Source: Babesia bovis T2Bo
Lineage: Eukaryota; Apicomplexa; Aconoidasida; Piroplasmida; Babesiidae
Length of the DNA: 64,000 nucleotides
Direction: 5' to 3'
Assembly (NCBI RefSeq): GCF_000165395.2
Contig: NC_010575.1
Span: 1,659,001 to 1,723,000 of the forward strand
Shown: piece after piece, positions 12,500 to 23,942 of the stretch
Numbering within the stretch: position 1 is the stretch's first letter
Layout of the letters: every line of letters begins with the position of its first letter
Position numbers and translations under genes: made by a program
The notes under the pieces: generated by a model
What the model saw: only the letters and a program-made list of their open reading frames with translations
Databases searched by the model: none
Told to the model about the DNA's origin: nothing

Positions 12500-15400
12500 A
12501 TGTCTACACAGTCCACCTGGCCTTACTCCAGCCTCACCCAGGCACCCACCAACCTGAAGGAGGCCATTGACTGGGTCCTGAGGGTTACTGGTAAGGATGG
12601 TAGGAAGAATGACAAGGCGGCGGCTTCGCCGCCCCAATTCGGCTGCATCTGTTTCCTCGCTAAGGCAGTGAAGGACCTACTGTACGACGCCAAGGACCCG
12701 GGGTCCCCTGGTCCCAGCCCTGACAGGTACTGGGACGACTTGCTCCTAGAGCAGGAGAAGACCATAGTACAGCCAGTGCTCACGGACCTGGGACTCCTTA
12801 GTGGCAGCACTAGTGCTGCTAGGGATACCTGCGCCGGTGGCACCGAGGTCGTAGGGACACTGATAGACCAGTTGGCACAGGGACTACAGAAGTGGGTTGG
12901 GTGGCAGGAAAAAGGAGATGAGTGTTGTTTGAAGGGAACAGAGGGTATAGGAAAGAAGTGTGAATGTACTGGTGGTGGTGCTGGCGGTTGTTGTACCGGT
13001 TCTAGTGGTACTTGTACCTGTGCCTCTGCGAACAATTGCTATAAATCAGCCTATTCTAGGGACTCAGCTCTATGGACTACCATAGTCAATGGTACCACGG
13101 GTAAGTACCCACTGGTAGTCTTATGGACTAATGTTGTAGTAGGTGGTGCCGGAGGATCTGGATCGGCTGGTAGTGCAGTGGGTGGTAAAGGTGGTAGTGG
13201 TGTAGCTGCTGCCACTGTAGACACCGTTAAAGCCGCCCAAGGTACGTTATAGTGACAGAACTACCAACAGTACTACAGAGGTCCACCTCCTGGCCCGTAT
13301 TTTCCTAGGGTCAGTATGTCTCATCTGGAGTGGACTCAGTCAGTTGGGGTTCCTAACGGGAAAGGGGAGTAGTAGATGGGAGAACAGTAGTTTGCACTCA
13401 TTAGAGTCTGGTGACAAGGCCGGACTTGGATCATTCATGGCGGCCATGGGCTACGACCTGGAGAGGTTGAATCAGGGGAAGGGAGGAGGTGAGTGCTGCC
13501 TAGGGTGGTCATGTGGACTTATGGTGAAGTAGGTAGTGGGAAGACGGGATCAGATGTATGGAATTTACTATCGGGAACGGATCCTAATGGTAGCAAAGGC
13601 ATACAGTGGAACGAATTCAAAAAAGATCCTTCTCAGAGTAAGTCCCACCTCCTCTGTAGTACCAATGTGACCCAGAGAGTGTAGCTGAGTACTACAGCAC
13701 TATATATGGTAGTGCCAATAAAGCAGAGAAGAATAGCGAAAAACTCTGTAAGGACTATCCCTTATTGGTACTCCACATCCTGGCCAGTGGGTACTTCCGG
13801 GCAGGCAGTGCCGGGGCGAAGGGAGTGACTACCCCGGCGAAGGCGGCCACTAGTGATCCCAGGAAACCCAGGACCATCCGTGAGATCCTATACTGGCTTA
13901 GTGCATTGCCCTATAGTCAGGGATACAGAGAGCTGGTAGAGAGGATGCAAGGGAAGATGGAAGGGCAGGAGCAGTACAAGTTAGAAAGCACAGAACCTAA
14001 TAACGGTACCACCCTCCTTAGGGACAACATTACCCACTACCTAATGGCCGCCTGTGGCTACTGCCCACTGGTACTCATCGGTATCCAGGGGACCATAGAA
14101 AGGGAAGTGGTGCAGGCAACGGCATCAGGAGGTGAGTGACATAGACAGGGCTCTATAGGGGCGCAACAGTGCCCTAGGGGTAGTCATGTGGACTAATGGT
14201 GTGGTATGTCCGGGAGGAGCTGGTGCTGCTGCTCAGAGTACTAACAAGTGCCCCAATCATAGTAAGGACCCTACTCATAAGAGATGTACCCTTGATGATA
14301 AAGACAAGGCTGCAGAGGCAGCTGCACCGGCAGCAGGTTCCGCCGGAAAAGCCCTGGAGAAAGGTGAAGTCTGCTACGGCGGGTACCACCTGGAAGTATC
14401 CCAGTTCGGTAAGTACCCTAGCAGTACCACTCCCTAACACTATGTGTAGGCCCCCTCCATGGGATGTACGCCAATGGGCTCTTTGGCTTCCAGATGGACA
14501 TTAGTACCGCCCAGTGCCTGGACCAACTGAGGATATATGTCCACCACTGCTTCTACCAGCTCTATTTCCTGAGGAAGCAATGCAGTACGGGAGTGGTGGG
14601 AGGAGCAAGTGGATCGGGAGTAGCAGTTGGTTGGAGTAGTTGTAGGTATGGTAGTGGAGTCTATTGGGGCAGCGGTTATAGCCAGAGTAACTTGTGGAGG
14701 TGTAAAACGGAAGGTGGGTCGTGTATATGAGCATTAATAGGCGCGCCACAAGTATGCTAACTGACAGTGACCGTCAGTACGGCGCGCAACCGTGCCATAT
14801 GGATTAATGGTGTAGTAGGTGCCGGAGGTGCTGGAGATGAACATACCAAACAGTGTGGATTACAGAGTGGTGCTGGTGGTAAAAAGCATTCTCCTCTTAT
14901 GTGCTTCTTATGTGACGGGTTACATGGAATGTGCTGTTTTAAAACAGTAGGAAGGGGCAACATAGATGAATATCCATCTATCGAGGATCACATGAATATG
15001 GAGAGCCCTATTCATCCAAAAGGTCATTTAGACAAGCAACATGGACACTGTCCCGTCCCAATGGGATGGAGCACTGATGGGAGGAACACTACCGGTGAGA
15101 CTCACTTCAAAGGTACGTCCCAGTACCTCTACTGTATGGCACCCCTAAAGCACTGTATATATACTAGGGGCACCCCCTGGGCGCCACAGTAACCAATAGT
15201 GACTCATGGTATGCACAGATTTGACCAAGGGTACCCATAAGACAGACAAGCTGGAGGACGGCAAAGGTGCGTGACACCCTAGTCATATGGGCGCCACAGT
15301 AGTCACATGGACTCATCCTGTAGTAGGTAGTGCTAGTCCTGGAAAGTACCCCGCCCACTGCACTGGGAATACCCTGTCACTACTCCTGGAGTACTACTGT

Positions 15401-16657
15401 GACCCCGAACAGTGCTCTAGTGGCACCCTAGTGGTACTACTGAGACTACTGGCGTGTATTACTCCCACAGTGCCACGGACTCTGGGTGACCTCTTTGGGT
15501 TCTATTACTATATAGTCTACATTGGGGGAAAGAGTGGTGGTGGACAAGAGGGAGTGCATCAGAAGTTGAAAGGATTAGAGGGGGATGTCAGACTGGGGAT
15601 GAAAGGTATCGGTAACAATGGTGATGCAGTGGTCGAGGCACTAACCACGTGGAATAACAGCGGAATCTGCAGTGGCGGCAAGGAAGGTCACCTTAAGTGC
15701 CTAACAGAGTGTGATACAGGTAGTGGTGCCAAATACCTCTCTCCCCTTAGTGGCCAGCAGTATGGCCAGTTGAGTCCAGCGATGGCCGGGACCTACCTGT
15801 CATGGTTGGTCTATTTGATAGGGGAGTTCAAGACAGGACTAGAGGGGTTGGAAGAGGCGTTTAGGGAGATTAGTTGTAAGGTTGATGGGTGTAAAAATGG
15901 TAGGTTCTAGTGCTTTAAGGGCGCGCCAATGGAGATAGGGGCGCCTTCGGCGCACGAGTGTCCGTTAGAGTGGCGCGCAACCATATCATATGGATTCATG
16001 GTGTAGTAGGTGCGGCAGGAGCTGGTGGATGTGGACCTGGATGCACCAGTGGAACCCATGGTGATCCATGTCCATCTGGTGGCACTGGTGGTGGTAATAC
16101 CGGAGTATGTAAATGTCACTCAGTCGTATCATGTACCGGGGTACTACCGGTGTTGTACAAGTATGGCTTTGGGTATGGTAATGTAACGGAGTTGCACAAA
16201 GGTGAGTTGTAGTATAGTAGTATGGATAGTGTAGAGACAGTGGAGTAGTATAGTTGATAAAAGTTCTATAAGGGCGCCTTCGGCGCAACAGTGCCCTAGG
16301 GGTAGTAATAGTGTAGTAGGTGGTACAGAGAACAAGAAGTGCGATGCATTCCTGACTACCCTCAAGGGTGTCCTGGAGGGTGATCACATCAAGCATGACG
16401 GCACCAAAGGAGGCCTCCACCACGAGATCAATAAGCTCATCTACACCACCAGGCTCCCCTGGATCTTTGTGCTGACCGTAGCCTGGCTAGTAGCGGTACT
16501 CTATCTAGCCTTTGGAGCCATATGGCCACTGGACTGGACACATATGAGGTCGCATTGTAGGGGATTGTTCAGGAAGGGAAGTCTGAGTCCATGGGAGGTA
16601 CTGATGGTGGGCAAGAAGAAGGGAAGAGGTATATTGGAGTTTTTTGGTAAGACATAG
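12500..16657 (+). CDS. ves1beta: VESA1 beta subunit (ves1-beta), twelve exons
   Basis: Exons: 12500-13100, 13143-13241, 13279-13488, 13533-13637, 13685-14131, 14217-14408, 14450-14713, 14819-15112, 15219-15266, 15327-15899, 16010-16201, 16320-16657; 1120 residues. All eleven introns are phase 1, and every internal exon length divides by three. The start shares NLKEAIDWVLRVTGKDG with ves1-alpha, followed by a short Cys-rich stretch. Later exons carry REILYWLSALPYSQ, FYQLYFLRKQC, CPVPMG and SVVSCTGVLPVLYKYG. A single anchor (~1056-1081) and a 39-residue tail match the ves1-alpha end. Many introns plus divergence from an alpha gene is the typical ves1-beta arrangement. The acceptor of intron 5 is the weakest call: the expected TAG reads TAT, and I used an AG 12 bp further on (exon starting 14217). 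If that acceptor is not used, the gene is damaged. Confidence 0.83.
14132..14216 (+). other. ves1-beta intron 5 with altered 3' splice site
   Basis: Aligned by eye to introns 1, 7 and 10 of the same gene, the 3' end should read ..GGTGTAGTAG. Here it reads GGTGTGGTATG, so the AG dinucleotide is gone. The next in-frame AG is at 14215-14216. It keeps phase 1 and gives a plausible exon, but lacks a pyrimidine run. Confidence 0.5.
15941..15953 (+). repeat. GCGCC-TTCG-GCGC hairpin in ves1-beta intron 10
   Basis: GCGCCTTCGGCGC can form a stable stem with a cUUCGg tetraloop in the transcript. The same 13-mer recurs in intron 11 and after the stop codon. Confidence 0.7.
16274..16286 (+). repeat. GCGCC-TTCG-GCGC hairpin in ves1-beta intron 11
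   Basis: Second exact copy of the 13-base TTCG hairpin. It is followed directly by CAACAGTGCCCTAGGGG, a sequence also present in intron 5. Confidence 0.7.
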
Positions 16658-16670
16658 TGGCAAAGTAGTG

Positions 16671-16683
16671 GCGCCTTCGGCGC
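16671..16683 (+). repeat. GCGCC-TTCG-GCGC hairpin 13 bp after the ves1-beta stop
   Basis: Third exact copy on the same strand, in the presumed 3' UTR. A structured element here could influence 3' end formation or stability; that is inference only. Confidence 0.65.
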
Positions 16684-16803
16684 GATAACTAGGGATAATG
16701 TGGATATGTTCATCAAAAGTTACATGGAAGTTTAGTATAAAAGTAGTAGCTGTTAGGGATGGTGATGTGGATAAGGTTACAGAGTTTTTTTGGTGGACAG
16801 TTC

Positions 16804-17045
16804 GTAGAATTACTCTAGAAATGTTAGTAAACGTTTCATAATGTATTAATAGCCGCTCTGGTAAAACTCCAGTAGAATTTCTCTAGCACTGTTAGTAAAG
16901 GTTTCGTAGTGGTTTAATTAAAATTTTAGTGCTATATTCAGTAAATGTTTAGTAATGGTTTTGATAAAAGTTTCACAAAAGTTTGGCATTACTTTTGGTG
17001 AAAGTTTCATAAAAGCTTGATGATACTTTTAATTAAAAGTTTATA
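16804..17045. repeat. Degenerate AT-rich direct repeats
   Basis: GTAGAATTACTCTAG..GTTAGTAAACGTTTCATAATG (16804-16843) recurs as GTAGAATTTCTCTAG..GTTAGTAAAGGTTTCGTAGTGG (16872-16912), a 68 bp period. Further weaker copies of a GTAAA-GTTTCATAA core continue to about 17045. Confidence 0.55.
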
Positions 17046-18405
17046 GGTGTTAAGGGTAAGAGTATATGCTGTAGTAGTACGTTTTTGTGACCACTTAATG
17101 AGTATATAGTGATTATACAGTGTTAACAGCTCGTCATTATCCCTGGTTAATCGACACTTTCACTCTACAAGTCTAGACAGTATTTGCATGGAACAAGAGT
17201 ACTACAGGTCTACACAGTACCTATATACAATGTCCCCGCACAAAGGACTGTTTAGTGGGGGCCCTATATATGTTGGAGTTACCCGGGTGGGGTTTTTGGC
17301 ATAGTGGGGTAACCCCAATGATGGGGCACTACCTAGTGACTTGAAAAGTAGGTTTGGCGCTTGATATACTCTAATCTATTCTCATCACAGTAGATAATCC
17401 AGCGATCTAGATCTAACCAATTCACCTTCAGGACTCCTGCAGTAATTCCTGTGGATGTCAATGGAGATTTTCCTAACCCATTGATTGGGGACTGTAGTTA
17501 GTTCCGGGTTATGTGGAAGTCGTTTCACTGTGGCCATGTAACGTGAATAGCACGAACGTCATGGGATGGATAACACCATATATTGTGTCTTACTGTAGGC
17601 CACAGTAGTACTGATATGACATATGACACTCAGTATCCCAATGATAATAGTGAACGCCATGTTGTGCTTGTATCAATGGTGGTGTCTTGTATGGTATCTT
17701 CACGCCGTTCCTGGTCACTGGTAGTAGTCATATGATGGGACCCTGTACTACCGGGTACTGTCTCCTGGAGAGCGGTAGTCACATTAGCAGTGACATCATA
17801 GGTCATCTGGGATAGACACAATCAGAGCATCAGTGATACAGTGCCATGTTAAAGGAAGGGATATATCTACAGATTATTGGGTGTGCCACTGTCATGTAGC
17901 TTGGACGTCTAGGACTGCTGAAGTACCTGATAGAGGTAGTGATGTATAGTGTAATGTACTGTCTAGAGGACTTCATATTGTAGTACTATCACTGGGTATT
18001 ACAGTGGGCCAGTGGTCTATAACAACGTCACTTTCACGGGACATTATGGATACCCTGGTTAGTATGCTGTGCTATACTAAGCCATTACCGGGGAACTACA
18101 AAGTAGTATATATATGATAATGACCAGTGTTAATAATGCAGCATTATAGAGAGTACATGGACGTACTGGCTGGTAGTGTTAGTGAGGCTAGTATAGGTTA
18201 AAGTAGTGTAGAATAATAGTGTATAGATGTAGCGCTGTTCTAATTTATTCTGTGGAATATGCGGTACTGTATTCACCTACAGATGTATATGTATATGTAC
18301 TTGGATATAATAGTACATATGCACCAATGTGGTCTATTTCATAAGTTTAAGTAATATGTAATTACGATAATATTGTTTTTATCTTGCTATTTCAAGATTG
18401 CTTAG

Positions 18406-18827
18406 TTATGAATAGAAAAAATATGAACGTCGACGCCTATCCCCCTGCTCGTCTTCACTCAACAAGAAGACATTCCTGACGTCTTGTTCCACTTCGGTCT
18501 CTATTGCCTCATTACAGTCATATGGCACACACAAGGAGATAACAAATGGCAACGTGACAAGAAGAATCTGTTTAAGGGCTTTGGTAACAGATACCACTCT
18601 ACATCGTACTTGGGGAGACCTGTTTCACTGTGTTTTTGAGTGTCAATTTTCGTCGGTTCGGATACGTCATGAGATTTAGTGGCAGATTTCTCATTCTTAC
18701 CGAAGAATCTACTTAAGAACGATTCCTTCTTGGGTTGCTCCGGGGCTATATCTGTTGAGGTAGCCGTAGCGGAAAACCCAAATGCCACAACTATAGAGAG
18801 CTTCCATAACATGTTAAGAGCTACCAT
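18406..18827 (-). pseudogene. smORF-like gene, frameshifted copy
   Basis: Read on the minus strand from ATG at 18827, the first ~84 residues equal the intact gene at 28801 (signal-peptide-like start MVALNMLWKLSIVVAFGFS, then the KKESFLSRFFGK stretch). After WYLLPKP the two diverge. Between shared flanks this copy has 51 bases where the other has 55, so the frame shifts and a stop follows at 18501. The old frame can be traced on to 18406 (VPYDCNEAIETEVEQDV, then an Arg-rich end). It has only one of the two C-terminal repeats present in the other copy. It may be a pseudogene, or a short secreted product that uses the new frame. It lies in the left arm of the inverted repeat. Confidence 0.6.
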
Positions 18828-20145
18828 ATTTTGTGGAGATGGGTCAAGAGTGAGATTCTCAGGTGTTACACATTTTGTTGCCGTTAATCCCCCCAGCTAT
18901 AGCACAAGTGCAATTAACTTGATGGTTGCTCTTCAGTGCAGTTCTATAAGGTGCTTGGTTGTAGATATCTATGTGATGTAATAATATTGTGACTGTGTCA
19001 CTGTCAGACAGTGATCAGGTCACTATTAATACAGGTGCTCTAGAGAAAAATACTGGCCAAATACTCCTTGAGCTAGACATTAACAACAAGAATGTAATTG
19101 TTACGATATATGACATGAGTGTCACCATCTGTACAACAACAATCACGTGATAGACAAAATGCTACCTCACCAAGTGATACAGTGTGCTTTTGACCATGAC
19201 ATACTGTGATTCCATGTGCCAGTACGGCGTCATAGATGCTTTTGTTTCGTTACTCTCCATTATGAAAACAGATTCCATAATGAGTCCGAGATGAATTATA
19301 TGTATATCTATGTTGCATAACGTTGCCAACAACGGTATAATAGGGCATTATCCTATGAGCAATGATGCCACAAAGACGACTTATGCTGTAGTGATGAGTG
19401 ATCTAGAGATGCCATAATGCATGGTAATATCATGGTGCTTAATAGAGAAGGTTGTTAACTACAGCTAGCACTCATGTTAAAAAAACAACATTCCATATTA
19501 CATTAGAGCATAGGTTACTATGTCACTGTTAGGAGTTGTATATCTAAAAAGGGAGTTGTTATGGTTACTTGGTACGTCTATGTATAGTATAGTAATCATG
19601 TCATAAGAACTGACAATGACCATGTGGTTTCTAGTAAAAATTATATATTGCCCGTCTTATAACCATTACTATTATCGCGGGAAGTCATCTATGTATAACA
19701 CTACAATGAGAGATTGAAATCATCTATCAACTAACGATAAACGAGAATCCCGTGCCATGGCTCTTAAGGAGTAATGCAGTAATAAAGAGTACAGCCTAAA
19801 CATTAACCGTATATAGCTTATATATATGTGCGTCTAGGATGCTTTATACTGTAGTACATTATTTTGTCGATGCGGTGAACCAACTACGTAACTCCATGAC
19901 AATGCTTCTTCCCACCCTTGTCATCTATACTATAATCTCCTTCATCCTTCTTCTCCTGCTGGTACCCCTCCAGATTGAATGGGTTACCGTAGCTAAAGCC
20001 ATGTCTGTACAACACCGGTAGTACCCCGGTACACGATACGATTGATTGGCATCCACACTGTCCACTTCCCTGTCCGTGTTCTCCCTTCTTGCACTTATTG
20101 GGGTCACACTGTCCCTTACAGCCCCGGCATTCAATCTGTTGGAAT
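18577..20145. repeat. Left arm of 1,569 bp inverted repeat
   Basis: Reverse complement of 27483-29051. The two arms have equal length, so no net indel. In the stretches I compared base by base the only difference was two adjacent bases near 18893/28735. Each arm spans the 3' end of a truncated ves1-alpha gene, ~1.05 kb of non-coding DNA (18828-19883 here) and the 5' half of a smORF gene. Confidence 0.85.
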
Positions 20146-23100
20146 TCACTATAGAGTGACTGTAATCCACCTTCAAGGGCATCTGATAGGTATAGTACCC
20201 ATGAGAGGTATGTTCTACCGAAGGTGGCACTTACTGCTGTATAGAGTTCACCGGTTAGGGGGGATACGTAGTGGTTACCGTCAGTGAGTGTTGAGAGGTT
20301 ACTAGTGGTGGCACCGGCACTGGAATATGGAACGGCACTACCAGTGCCCTTGTCTCCCTTAATACCTATTAGTGCTGCGCCGACTTTATCCCGATACGGC
20401 GCATCCCCTGTTTTTGGAATCCAGTCTATCTTCTTTACCTCTTCCCTTAACCCAGAGGCACACCAGCCGCAAAAGTATTTCTCCTTGTTCTCCTCATAAG
20501 ATCCACTTGGATTTCCATTGTGTTCACATGGTACGTCCTTGTCTTGTTCTCCCTTTGGTGGCTTTCCCTTTTCCTTCTCTCCTACACCTCCTCTAAAGAA
20601 CCCGAATACATCACCCAGTACCTGCGGTGTCGTGGCACTGAGTGCTGCTGTGACCCTCACTAGTGTATAGACACACGACTGCATCATGTTCTCGTTACTG
20701 AAGAAGTAGAGGATGCCATAAAGGCGTTGGCCAGTCATATCACTGATGCTGCCACTATAGAATTGACCTCTAAAACCCATGGGCAAGGGGCAGCATTGAC
20801 CTGAGCCATTACAGTGTCCTAGGTGGGATGAGGCCAGTGGGTAGTCTGGTTGTTCCTTCTCCTGGTTCACCACTGCACTACAACTAAAACCCGGCAAGCG
20901 ATCTTCGAGGAATGCCTGTAGAGGTGATGGTGTGCCGTCCATGTATTGTTGGTGGCATTTGTCACAGTAACTGGACACTGGCTTTTGGCCACACTTGCTG
21001 GAGTGTGATTCACATGGCGGGCACTTGGGAGAGGTGCAGATTGAAATGAGGTCTTTGACGGCTTTGTGAAAACCTTTTTCGTGGCCATTCAAATTTGTAT
21101 TTTCATCCACATTTGACTGTTCCTTCTCCAGAACTTCTTTCAACTCTTCCTCTAGGGCTTTCTTCATTAGATTCAATACCTCCCGTATCTTATGGATAGC
21201 ACTACTCAGCGCATTCTTACCCTGATCGAAATCATTACTATTTGCCGCCCCTAGTTTCCCGTCTAACTCCCCTAGTATTCCACCACCATTCGTTAGCTCC
21301 CCTAGTTTCACATCCAGCCCATCCATGCCATCCAGCCCTTTCTTCACCGCCTCCTCTAGTTCCTTCCCATCCAGCCCATTCTTAGCCGTCCCTAGTGCCC
21401 TCTTCACCTTCTCTATCACACCCTTATCCTTCCCTTCCAATGCCTCCTGGGCATTACCTAATTGTACCACTACTTCACCAATCTTCTCCAGTAGATTTTT
21501 GGCCGTTTCTATGTGCTCTACCCCGTTTGACGCTGATGTCCCCCTGATCACCCCCACCAACTCCCCCTTTACTTTATCCACCCTCCATTTCCTATCATGT
21601 TCCATGGGGTCACACCCCAGGCACATCCAGCTAACTACATCCCTCCCAAGCACTCCACTACCATACCTACACTCACGCCATTTACCTCCTAGGGCTACCT
21701 TCACTGCACATTGCTTCCTAAGGAAATACAACTGGTAGAATAGAGCCCTAATGTAATGTACCACCTGGTTGTATGCTTGGATGGACACAGTGGGATAGGT
21801 GAATCTACAGGCTGTGTTGGCGTATAAGGCATGGATAGGTGGTTCTTTAGTGGTGTCAGTGCCTTTAAGTCCACCCTGGATACCTATGAGGACCAATGGG
21901 CAATACTGAGTCACTGCTTGGAAGTGAGCAAACAGGTTGAATTCATGTACTGTAATGGGTGCTGTGCGGCCTGTCTGGTAGAACGAAAGCTGTTTTTTGT
22001 CCTCGAAATCTGGTGCTACCTTTTCCAATATTCCTTTCGAGTGCGTCAGTATCTTTGGATATGCCGGACTATAGGGCAATGCACTGAGCCAGTAGAGGAT
22101 CTCACGGATGGTCTTGGGAGTTTTATTTTCCGCCTTAGGCGGACCCTTCTTCTGTAATCCAGTAAAGTAAGCGCATGATAGAATGTAGAGCTTGTACAAG
22201 GCGCCACATTTGTGGATGTTTTCCTCAGTTATGCTGGTGGTGCCATTATTGAAGACAATAGCTTTACTGCAAAATGCACCCTTGTCCATGGTATGTATAT
22301 ATCCAGCATAGTTCATACCAGCTGGTTGTCTGAATGTATTAGCATGGTTGTCATGGCCATGTACAGCAAAGTTATGCCAATCACCAGTATTCGGAAATCC
22401 CAAATATAACTTACCCATAATCCCATCCCATATAATAGCATCCCATCTATTTCCAGGACCATGGTCGTTCATCATTGCCTTAGGAAACCCTAGGGCCTGA
22501 AGCCATTGTGACAGTGTACCATCATCTAGACCACTGCCATCCAGGATGTGATTGTTCCATCGGGGGCTGCTGGAATGGTACTTTCCAGTCCAATACATAT
22601 AGGTAATGCCACTCCAGATGAGACATACTGAGCCAAGTAATGTCTGGGCACATTGGTGACGTCTATCAGAGGCAGTAGTGTCATAGCTATTGTCTCCGGG
22701 AGGAATATCTATTAAATCTTTCCAATATGGTTTGACGTCTACCCTCTTGGATTGCGTGAATGACTCCCTCATAAACACCGTTCTACTAGGGTACGAAGAC
22801 ATGTAGCTATCCCTGTTACACTCATCACGGCCAACAACCCCGTCCTCGATTATACAACTACACTCCCTTTTACAGTTCCCACATCTACCATTACAACAAC
22901 ACTTGCAGCATTTACCTTCTTTAGCACATTTACACTCCTCGCCAGTACTACAGTCACTACCACCACCAGGACTACACTTACACCCATCTCTACTACCACT
23001 ACACCTTGTACACCCCCTGCCCAGGTGATGTCCATTCTTGTCATCATCCGCCACGGCCACGTCCCATTTCATACACCCACACGTGCCACACTTGTTCTCA

Positions 23101-23742
23101 TGCTTTACATCCTGTAGATACGTGCAGCCATCTTTAGTGCCATGTTGATTGTTATTGCTACTACCACCGCAGCCGTCCCAACACGTCTCTATCTTACTCC
23201 ACCCAACGAGTGCACTGAGTACCTGTGCCAACTGGTCTACATATGTCCGGACCACTGCAGTACCACCTAGTCCCTGTACCAGAGAGAATAGCTCATTGAG
23301 GCACTCTGTGACTCTCGCTTTTGGGGGGCCCTTCTTCTGTTCACTGTCAGTCTCCTTAGTATCTCCCTCATAACCTATAGGGACCCATGAGGTACTGTAT
23401 ACCGGTGGTAGTACTATACAGTACTACTAGACTACTCAGTACTTACCATAGTACTCCAGTTGTACTGACTGCAGTAGGTCAGTCACTGCCGCCGCCAGGC
23501 CACATATACATTCTGTACAATAATGATTTCCATAGCACTAAGGCGCGCCACTGTAAAGGACACTGTCAGGGAGCATCAATAGGGCGCGCATAACACAGTA
23601 GTGTCTACAGTAACGTACCTCCATCACCCAGCTTCTTACCATCCTTACCAGTTACCCTCAGGACCCAGTCAATGGCCTCCTTCAGGTTGGTGGGAGCCTC
23701 TGTTAGTGACGCCTTCGGCGTGAAAGTGCTATTCACGGCCAT
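19884..23742 (-). CDS. ves1alpha: VESA1 alpha subunit (ves1-alpha), truncated before the membrane anchor
   Basis: Exons 23619-23742, 23447-23512, 19884-23374; 1226 residues; same three-exon, phase-1 plan as the alpha gene at 7910. Exon 1, intron 1 and exon 2 are almost base-identical to that gene. The cysteine/lysine-rich domain (CCKCCCNGRCGNC), the YMYWTGKYHSSSP block, the Lys/Glu-rich coiled coil (visibly different from the other copies) and the SIVSCTGVLPVLYRHG block are all present. The reading frame ends at GGKKHCHGVT, about 130 residues short of the alpha gene at 7910, and so lacks the hydrophobic anchor and tail. The same ending occurs in the gene at 23943. It may be a non-functional donor for segmental conversion, or encode a product that is not membrane anchored. 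Confidence 0.85.
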
Positions 23743-23875
23743 TGTCAGTGCCTTTAGGAGTACTCAGCAGTACTCGCAGTGGTGAGGAAGTGGTCTGGCT
23801 ATCGTGGTGGAATCCTATATATACTGAGCGCGCCCGTAGATTGGTGGCGCGCATACTATTCTATGGGATTCCACC
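23451..23875. repeat. 425 bp direct repeat spanning ves1-alpha 5' end and promoter (copy 2)
   Basis: Partner of 11873-12297. Near identity across coding, intronic and promoter DNA implies recent gene conversion or duplication rather than selection on protein alone. Confidence 0.85.
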
Positions 23876-23942
23876 CCGATACATTGACCTTGACTACCAC
23901 TGACTCTCACTGGACACTCTCGAAACAAGGGGTGGTGACATA
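23743..23942. promoter_or_regulatory. Bidirectional ves promoter, short form
   Basis: 200 bp between two divergent ves1-alpha genes. It matches the long promoter at 12165-12499 except for an internal 135 bp loss between two copies of GGATTCCACC. The inner palindrome arms are therefore gone and only the outer pair remains, one arm with a mismatch at 23805. Confidence 0.75.

Larger units (their letters stand above)
16658..18405. other. Long non-coding stretch downstream of ves1-beta
   Basis: About 1.75 kb with no credible ORF on either strand. The first ~350 bp is AT-rich and holds degenerate direct repeats (separate entry). Around 17270-17340 there are short GC palindromes around GGGGTAACCCC. 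The rest is rich in CAGTG/CACTG and GTAGTA words like the ves genes, which may mark eroded ves sequence, but I cannot align it to a ves exon. Confidence 0.45.

Noticed and set aside
17271..17345. GGGGTAACCCC-type palindromes considered as a transposon end or att site
   Set aside because: No transposase or integrase, no target-site duplication and no second copy found.
17630..17821. Thr-rich 63-codon ORF in the ves non-coding stretch
   Set aside because: Short, no leader, no counterpart elsewhere in the window.
18679..18981. 100-residue ORF present in both arms (plus at 18679, minus at 28647)
   Set aside because: It is duplicated only because it lies in the inverted repeat. It is antisense to the smORF signal-peptide region and has no supporting features.
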